A stretch of DNA of 64,000 bases from Paraperibacillus esterisolvens. Its GTDB lineage: Bacteria > Bacillota > Bacilli > Bacillales > DSM-1321. Below, in pieces: positions 58,375-64,000 of the stretch. A program made the translations under genes and the position numbers. The stretch is from NCBI RefSeq assembly GCF_046237625.1, contig NZ_CP143545.1, forward strand, positions 3,224,001 through 3,288,000. Direction: 5' to 3'. Position 1 is the first letter of the stretch; every line of letters begins with the position of its first letter. The notes below the pieces were generated by a model, which saw only the letters and a list, made by a program, of their open reading frames with translations, was not told where the DNA came from and made no database searches.

Positions 58375-61371
58375 TCATCCCTTCTGAAGCGGACGCTTCC
58401 GATAATATTTAATATAGTCTTGGTCTTTCTTCCTCTTAACTTCTGTGGTACAGGCTGCCATACGCTCAATGAGTCCCAGATAAAAGGATTTCTGCGATAA
58501 AACACATCCAGCGAGTGTCTCACCATATACTGTTTCATCAGCTGCCTCAGTGATAAATTCAGCACTGCACCATTCTGGATATCGAGATAAGTAAGTGCTT
58601 GATTCTCGGTCTGCTTTTGTATCCCATCGATAAAAGTTCATGCCATTTTCTTGTTCAATTGGAAAGACTTCCGGCAGCCAGTTGGTGCCATATTTGAAAT
58701 ATCGCTGTCTCCAATATTCATTCTTGTTTTGTATGGCTTCATTCCTATTGATTTTTTCAATAATCCCTTTGATCAAATAGTCCTGAATGGTTTGATGTTC
58801 AGGATATTGAGTTTTGTCCAGTTCCTTCGTAATGCCGTAAATGAAAGCACTTGGTATGGAGTAGGAAACTGGAAATCTTGGCGGACTATTAAAACCTGAA
58901 AATGGCTGGATCCACTCATGCCCAGGAATCCCATGGCCATCCAAATAAACATCGGGCAACCATCTGTTTATAATATTCGGAACTACTTCTGCCTCGCCAA
59001 AAATCGTCTTTTTATATCGTACATGTGCAAACTCCAGACCAACTGCATTATATCTGGCTGCATGGTGCTTCCACTCCGGATTGCTTTCGGTTAGACGACT
59101 GTGTAAATGGGACCCATCAGGATTAGCCCCCGGGATTACGATAATATTTAAGCTATTTAGCACTTCCGGCCGCATTGCTATAATTTCCTTTACCAATTCG
59201 CTTGCAGCCGGAGAGCTCGACACCTCATTAGCATGATGTCCTGTTTCAATCAGAATCGTAGGCTTATATAAAGATAATTTGTGAGAAGAATAGAAATCCT
59301 GCATGGATGGCTTAATAACTTCAAGAACCGGTATCGCGCGGCCTTCATAAGAAGTACCGCCAAGCCAGATATTTACGCCGCCGAGACTTGCTAACTCCGA
59401 AACATTTTCATTCCATTCAGGCAGGCTGTAAGAACACCATTGTTCACGGGCATAAAAATTTTCATTTCCTGCGCCCGTCTGAATTATGCAGGAAACAGGT
59501 TCTTTGTCGTCTGCTGTAAAATTTAGGATTTCTGTGGATAGTTCAACCTTCTCTTCTGGTATAAAGCCATAAAGCTTTATTTTTGCAAAAGGTTTTCCGC
59601 CTTGAATTACATCCAGGAAAGGATGGACTCCGCCTGGCGCATCCCAGCGTTGGCCGCAACTAACTTCTCCTAAATGTTCAAAATAGTCGAGGACACCAAA
59701 GTAGATATCTTCATGTAATGCTTCAAGCGGAGATATTCTCTCTTCCTCAATGCCTAATTTCCGCTCCTCCTCACTCATACTTATTTCGAGATGCAGGCGG
59801 CTGAAGAACGGCTGTTCTTTTCCTCTTCCTTCCTCCTGTAACGGCAGGACCGGTGTTATCTCTTCCCTCAGCTCGTTCAGGAAGAACTGCCAGAATCGTT
59901 CTCTATCAGTTGGATTCTGGATCTCTCTGACCAAGCTGCCATTTTTGTATAACTGAATCAGCCCTGTGGTTGGATAAACCTTGTTTTTATCATCAATATA
60001 ATCCAATTCCACTGTCGGAACCTTAAGTGTTTGCTCTAAAATACACTCACCTGAGTGGTCAAATGCCTTAAATATATAGTGTTCTTCAATATCTTCGAGG
60101 AAGAACTCAATAAGATCGCTGCTGATTGAAAAGAAGCGTCCAAGAATTTCATCTATCGGATATAGTTCTTGAATCCAGCGGTTAGCCAATTCTAATCCGT
60201 GTTTATTCCGCTTGCATACAATATGTATCTTGTCTATGTCCTTCCCCTGCAAAAGAGGCATAATTTCTTCTTCTATCCAGAAGTATCCAGGTTTAAATGC
60301 GGACAGTACTTCAACCTCTTCAGCAGCTGACAGACTTTTTATTTCATTTACTAATTGCCGGCGGATGGAAGCAGGTTCCGAGATAAACACACGAACCTGA
60401 TCAACTGCCTCTGCACTTTTGATGAAGAGCAGCAAGTCCTCCTTTTCACCGTGGTCCTGCCAATACTTTTCGTAAACTAACGGTTCCTTCCGAATGTCTG
60501 TTTGCCTTACAGCCTGTTCCCATTGGGCAAAAGTACCTCCTTCTTCGTATCTTTTTGCACAAGCAAAATAGGAAAGGGCATTTTTAACGGCTTCCTTACC
60601 GCCACTGATAAAAATCTGATCCAATTCCCAGCTCACCTGACAAGAGTCTGAATCAGTTAATTCAATGACAATGTCTAGTTCAGGGTGATTGCTGCCTGTA
60701 ATCGGAAACTGAATCCCTGTTGCATTCAGGCCTATTCTTGCTGCAAATTCAGCAGCTCTAATCAAAACATCCGCTGTTACATCACTTTTAAAGGAAAACC
60801 CAACATTTAGCTGGCTGTTTAAATCCACCCTTCCTCCCTGAAAAAATCCTTGAACAGTCCAGATGTTTTGCAGGCCGCCAAGAGACGTTGATTCTGTTTT
60901 AGTAAATGAAAGAGGGTTAATATCTACCCATTCGCTTTCGATTTGATCTGAAAAAGATACCCGGTATTTTTTTTCAGTCCATTCTATTCTAGTAATTTCT
61001 TTTGGAATCCATTCTTCAGGGATATCATACGGCCATGAAGAAGCCACCCAGCGCAGGAAACCACTAAGGATTTCTTCATTACCGCCGGAAGCCTCAATAC
61101 AATTGTCGATCACCTGGAAAACTGCCGCATCCTTTAAAGCGGTATCTATGGAAAAAGCAACCGTACATGCCCCGCCATTATTGTGTTTGATAAACGGGAA
61201 AGACAAGGCTGTAGTTTCCAGGCCTAATCGGGCATAAAAATCAATCAGGCCTTCTGGTTTACACGCTTCATGAATTCCTGAAATTTCGATTCTAATTCCA
61301 TCTGGAACAGAATCTTCGTTTGCATCCAGCAAGAACCCGTCACATGTCCATATTTTCTTTAGATCGAGCAA
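58375..61371 (-). CDS. large M14-family metallopeptidase with duplicated N-terminal domains
   Basis: 998 residues from a TTG at 61371 (GGAGGAGG 6 bases upstream); an ATG eight codons earlier places that site inside the gene. The C-terminal part holds the M14 zinc site: 'HHANE' (H-x-x-E, near residues 712-716) and 'DGHGIPGHEW' about 100 residues later. 'PGANPDGSHLHSR' resembles carboxypeptidase substrate loops. The N-terminal 300 residues contain two similar modules ('IWTCDGF...FYARLGLETTALSFP' and 'IWTVQGF...FAARIGLNATGIQFP'). No signal peptide is obvious, so it is probably intracellular. It lies between dppC and pcp, suggesting a shared peptide substrate. Confidence 0.85.
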   Translation of the reverse strand: MLDLKKIWTCDGFLLDANEDSVPDGIRIEISGIHEACKPEGLIDFYARLGLETTALSFPFIKHNNGGACTVAFSIDTALKDAAVFQVIDNCIEASGGNEEILSGFLRWVASSWPYDIPEEWIPKEITRIEWTEKKYRVSFSDQIESEWVDINPLSFTKTESTSLGGLQNIWTVQGFFQGGRVDLNSQLNVGFSFKSDVTADVLIRAAEFAARIGLNATGIQFPITGSNHPELDIVIELTDSDSCQVSWELDQIFISGGKEAVKNALSYFACAKRYEEGGTFAQWEQAVRQTDIRKEPLVYEKYWQDHGEKEDLLLFIKSAEAVDQVRVFISEPASIRRQLVNEIKSLSAAEEVEVLSAFKPGYFWIEEEIMPLLQGKDIDKIHIVCKRNKHGLELANRWIQELYPIDEILGRFFSISSDLIEFFLEDIEEHYIFKAFDHSGECILEQTLKVPTVELDYIDDKNKVYPTTGLIQLYKNGSLVREIQNPTDRERFWQFFLNELREEITPVLPLQEEGRGKEQPFFSRLHLEISMSEEERKLGIEEERISPLEALHEDIYFGVLDYFEHLGEVSCGQRWDAPGGVHPFLDVIQGGKPFAKIKLYGFIPEEKVELSTEILNFTADDKEPVSCIIQTGAGNENFYAREQWCSYSLPEWNENVSELASLGGVNIWLGGTSYEGRAIPVLEVIKPSMQDFYSSHKLSLYKPTILIETGHHANEVSSSPAASELVKEIIAMRPEVLNSLNIIVIPGANPDGSHLHSRLTESNPEWKHHAARYNAVGLEFAHVRYKKTIFGEAEVVPNIINRWLPDVYLDGHGIPGHEWIQPFSGFNSPPRFPVSYSIPSAFIYGITKELDKTQYPEHQTIQDYLIKGIIEKINRNEAIQNKNEYWRQRYFKYGTNWLPEVFPIEQENGMNFYRWDTKADRESSTYLSRYPEWCSAEFITEAADETVYGETLAGCVLSQKSFYLGLIERMAACTTEVKRKKDQDYIKYYRKRPLQKG

Positions 61372-61387
61372 GCTTCCTCCTCCGTTT

Positions 61388-62299
61388 CTACACATTTAAG
61401 TTGGGATCCAATTCATCACGAAGCCAGTCACCCAGTAAGTTAAAACCTAAAACAGTCAACAGGATTGCAAGCCCCGGAAACGTAGCCACCCACCATGCTG
61501 TGCTCATATAATTGCGGCTATCGGCCAGCATTCCTCCCCAAGACGGAATAGTCGGGTCTACCCCGAGTCCTAAAAAGGTCAACGATGCTTCCAGTAAAAT
61601 AAACTCAGCTATATAAAGAGTGCTTAGTACAAGGATCGACGAAGCGATGTTCGGCAAAATGTGCTTAACGATTATCTGGAAGTCCGTTGAGCCGGTGGCT
61701 CGTGCTGCCTGAATAAATTCTATCTCTTTAATGGCCAAAACCTGTCCGCGTACGAGACGGGCGAACCCGACCCAATAGGTTAACCCCAGGATTAAAATAA
61801 TTTTGGAAATCCCGCCGCCCAGAACGGACATAATAACAATGGCAAATAATATAAATGGAAATGCCAGTTGAACATCAGCTATTCGCATGATGAAATCATC
61901 AAGCCACTTTCCATAGTAACCGGCAATCAGGCCTAAAACCACACCGATTGTCATAGACAAGAGTACACCGCATATTCCCACAAGCAGTGAGATTCTTGCC
62001 CCATAAATGATGCGGCTTAACAAGTCCCTTCCGATTTGATCCCCTCCGAGCAGATAGCTTGATGTTGAATCAAGCCACATCGGGGGGTCCAGCCTTGACC
62101 GAAGAGAAGCTTCGGTTGGCGTAAACGGTGCTATATATGGAGCGAAAAAGGCGCATATCACCGTACCCAGAACAAGGATTACACCTAAAAGAGCCCATGG
62201 ATTTCTAATAAGCCGCTTTAGCACTTTCAGACCATCTCTTTTCCTTTCTGGAGCGAGGTGGTTCCCTTCAATTTCTTGAACAATTGCTGGCTCTGTCAT
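61388..62299 (-). CDS. peptide/nickel ABC transporter permease, DppC/OppC type
   Basis: 303 residues, six predicted membrane segments, BPD_transp family with the EAA-like loop 'EFIQAARATGSTDFQIIVKHILPNI'. Membrane partner of the DppB-type protein encoded just upstream (starts share TAATG). Together with the substrate-binding protein at the window edge it forms a peptide importer; no ATPase genes are in this window. Confidence 0.92.
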   Translation of the reverse strand: MTEPAIVQEIEGNHLAPERKRDGLKVLKRLIRNPWALLGVILVLGTVICAFFAPYIAPFTPTEASLRSRLDPPMWLDSTSSYLLGGDQIGRDLLSRIIYGARISLLVGICGVLLSMTIGVVLGLIAGYYGKWLDDFIMRIADVQLAFPFILFAIVIMSVLGGGISKIILILGLTYWVGFARLVRGQVLAIKEIEFIQAARATGSTDFQIIVKHILPNIASSILVLSTLYIAEFILLEASLTFLGLGVDPTIPSWGGMLADSRNYMSTAWWVATFPGLAILLTVLGFNLLGDWLRDELDPNLNV

Positions 62300-63231
62300 T
62301 AGCTTTTGCCACCTCCTACTTTGATGCGCGGATCTATGATTCCATAGCTTAAATCAACAATCAGGTTTACAAACACCATGGTCAGTGCCAGGACAATAAC
62401 TCCGCCTTGGACAACAGGATAATCCCTTTGGCTGATTGCTTCCACAATCATGCGCCCAACACCCGGCCAAGAGAAAACCTGCTCAATAATAACGGTTCCT
62501 CCCAACAAGGATCCAAACTGAATGCCTAAAAATGTAACGGTTGGCAGCAGCGCATTACGAAAGCCATGGCGGATAATGACCGCCCATTCATGTATTCCTT
62601 TAGAGTAAGCGGTTTTTATATATTGCTGATTAAGTATATCGAGCATCGAGGAGCGGACCAATCTTGCCAAAATACTGGATAATATTAATCCGAGTGTAAC
62701 CGAAGGAAGCACCAGATATTCCGGTCCTTCATACCCTGATGCAGGAAACCACCCAAGAATGACGGAAAATACCATGATAAGCATAATTCCAAGCCAGAAG
62801 TTTGGAAAGGAAATTCCTAGCAGCGAGAACATTCTGCCGCCGAAGTCTAGAAAACTTCCGCGTTTAACAGCGGAGATAATGCCGACAGGAAAAGCAATGA
62901 TAAGGGCAACGAGAATTCCTGCAAAGGCCAAGAGCATAGTGGCACCCATTTTATCAGCAATCATTGCAGCCACACTTTTACCAGATCGGAAGGATTCTCC
63001 CAAGTCAAAGGATATAAGATCTTTAAAAAACATTCCATATTGCACTAATAACGGCTTGTCTAAGCCTAGATTATGCCGCAATTCTTGTACGGCTGCTTTT
63101 GTCGGCTCGCCGGCCCCAAACATGACAGCAACCGGATCACCTGTTAAACGTACAGAAAAAAATACAATGATAGAAATAATGAAAATGACAAAAACACTAT
63201 GAATAATTCTTCGAATGATGAAGGAAATCAC
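62299..63231 (-). CDS. peptide/nickel ABC transporter permease, DppB/OppB type
   Basis: 310 residues, six predicted membrane segments. N-terminal 'IIRRIIHSVFVIFIISIIVFFSVRLTGDPVAVMFG' and the cytoplasmic loop 'YIKTAYSKGIHEWAVIIRHGFRNAL' are typical of DppB. The gene follows the substrate-binding protein gene after a partial terminator, and its stop overlaps the dppC-type start by one base (TAATG). Confidence 0.92.
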   Translation of the reverse strand: MISFIIRRIIHSVFVIFIISIIVFFSVRLTGDPVAVMFGAGEPTKAAVQELRHNLGLDKPLLVQYGMFFKDLISFDLGESFRSGKSVAAMIADKMGATMLLAFAGILVALIIAFPVGIISAVKRGSFLDFGGRMFSLLGISFPNFWLGIMLIMVFSVILGWFPASGYEGPEYLVLPSVTLGLILSSILARLVRSSMLDILNQQYIKTAYSKGIHEWAVIIRHGFRNALLPTVTFLGIQFGSLLGGTVIIEQVFSWPGVGRMIVEAISQRDYPVVQGGVIVLALTMVFVNLIVDLSYGIIDPRIKVGGGKS

Positions 63232-63250
63232 TTTAGTACCTCCTTAGTGA

Positions 63251-63288
63251 AAAAAGGGTATTATGGCTTTCACCACACTACCCTTTTT
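63251..63288 (-). terminator. hairpin between binding-protein and permease genes
   Basis: AAAAAGGGTA and TACCCTTTTT form a 10-bp stem. Hairpins here usually lower downstream permease transcription relative to the abundant binding protein, so partial read-through is expected. Confidence 0.6.
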
Positions 63289-63296
63289 ATTTCAGA

Positions 63297-64000
63297 TTAC
63301 TTGGCTGATACGCTTTCTAAATAAATCCGGTCATCATGCGGAGGCACAAATCCTTCAACGCGTTTATTAACAGCCCAAAGGTCGATAGATTGGTATAAAG
63401 GAACATCTGGTGAAAGCTCGTATAAACGCTCTGTTAATTGTTTAAATATTTTTTTACGTTCATCTTGATCAACTGTACTGCGTTCAGCAGCCAAAAGCTC
63501 CTCCACTTTTGAGTCAGAGAAATCTGGATTCCAAAGTTCACCTTTGTGGTATAACAAATAAGCAGTGTTATCGAAGTCCAAAGTCCATCCACCCCAGCCC
63601 TGACGGACCATGTGTCCAGCTTTTCCTTTTGGCTGAAGCTCAGAGATTAATGTCGAGCCTTCTACCGTTTGGATTTTCGCTTTTAGTCCAACTTGTTCTA
63701 AGAAAGATGCAATGGTTTGTGCGATTTCTTTAAACGTTGCATCCTCACCAGGAATATAGAGTTCAACCTCTGTACCGTTTGCCACTCCAGCTTCCTTCAA
63801 TAATTTCTTTGCTTTTTCCGGATCATATGGATAAGGTTTTAAATCCTCGTTATTTCCAAAAGAAAGTGTACTTTGGAAGGTACTGATCGGTTTGCCATAA
63901 CCGTTTAAAATTTCGTCGATCATAGCCTCTTTATCAATGGCATAATTGATAGCCTGGCGGACTTTCACGTCATCCACCGGTGCTTTTTGGGTATTAAATC
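63297..64000 (-). CDS. peptide ABC transporter substrate-binding protein (partial)
   Basis: SBP_bac_5 family, cut by the right end of the window. The frame continues from 63977 to 64000 as 'FNTQKAPVDDVKVRQAINYAIDK', a hallmark internal stretch of peptide-binding proteins, so 63977 is not a start; the N-terminus with its signal peptide lies beyond the window. The visible part is the C-terminal lobe 'VRQGWGGWTLDFDN'. First gene of the peptide cassette by direction of transcription. Confidence 0.93.
   Translation of the reverse strand, partial: FNTQKAPVDDVKVRQAINYAIDKEAMIDEILNGYGKPISTFQSTLSFGNNEDLKPYPYDPEKAKKLLKEAGVANGTEVELYIPGEDATFKEIAQTIASFLEQVGLKAKIQTVEGSTLISELQPKGKAGHMVRQGWGGWTLDFDNTAYLLYHKGELWNPDFSDSKVEELLAAERSTVDQDERKKIFKQLTERLYELSPDVPLYQSIDLWAVNKRVEGFVPPHDDRIYLESVSAK

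Overview
The window reads as chromosomal DNA of a spore-forming Bacillaceae bacterium. Nearly every ancestral gene has a clear Bacillus subtilis counterpart, in the order of the B. subtilis ytX region (mdh-icd-citZ ... pyk-pfkA ... accA-accD ... dnaE ... argH-argG ... ackA ... sppA ... thiI-nifZ-ezrA ... rpsD). Sporulation genes (ytrH, ytrI, ytfJ, a GerA-type operon), strong GGAGG ribosome sites and frequent TTG/GTG starts agree. Moderate GC and some genes missing relative to B. subtilis suggest a related genus (Mesobacillus/Cytobacillus-like); the species cannot be read from the sequence.

Layout. 1-10 kb (minus strand) is central carbon metabolism: a MaoC-like protein, the citZ-icd-mdh TCA operon with a strong promoter and a cre operator, then pfkA-pyk. 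10-18 kb holds malic enzyme, an FCD/GntR regulator, accD, accA, and the polymerase gene dnaE. A perfect GntR-type palindrome in front of the malic enzyme gene suggests the cassette is controlled by its own regulator. 18-30 kb holds ytrHI, nrnA, ytpI, ytoI, ytkL, an M24 peptidase, a universal stress protein, argGH with an ARG box, moaB, an EcsC-family gene and ackA with a cre site. 30-42 kb holds ytxK, tpx, ytfJ, ytfI, yteJ, sppA, nadK, rarD, an ECF-like sigma factor, ytcJ and ytcI. 44-56 kb holds thiI-nifZ, ezrA, refZ, ytsP, a germinant receptor operon and the diguanylate cyclase gene dgcP. rpsD with its leader follows. The last 6 kb is accessory: a peptide-uptake and peptidase cassette (pcp, giant M14 peptidase, dppBC, a cut substrate-binding protein).

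Disrupted or accessory spots: a 51-bp tandem array of potential hairpins between rarD and the sigma gene (37925-38280); an IS1595-type transposase remnant plus an unknown gene between ytcI and thiI; two dispersed repeat families, each with two copies in the window; a broken serine recombinase after rpsD. No CRISPR array, tRNA, rRNA or intact mobile element was seen. The best leads are the hairpin array, the GntR operator, the dispersed repeats, a terminator that also encodes the C-termini of two convergent genes, and a probable CTG start in ytvI.
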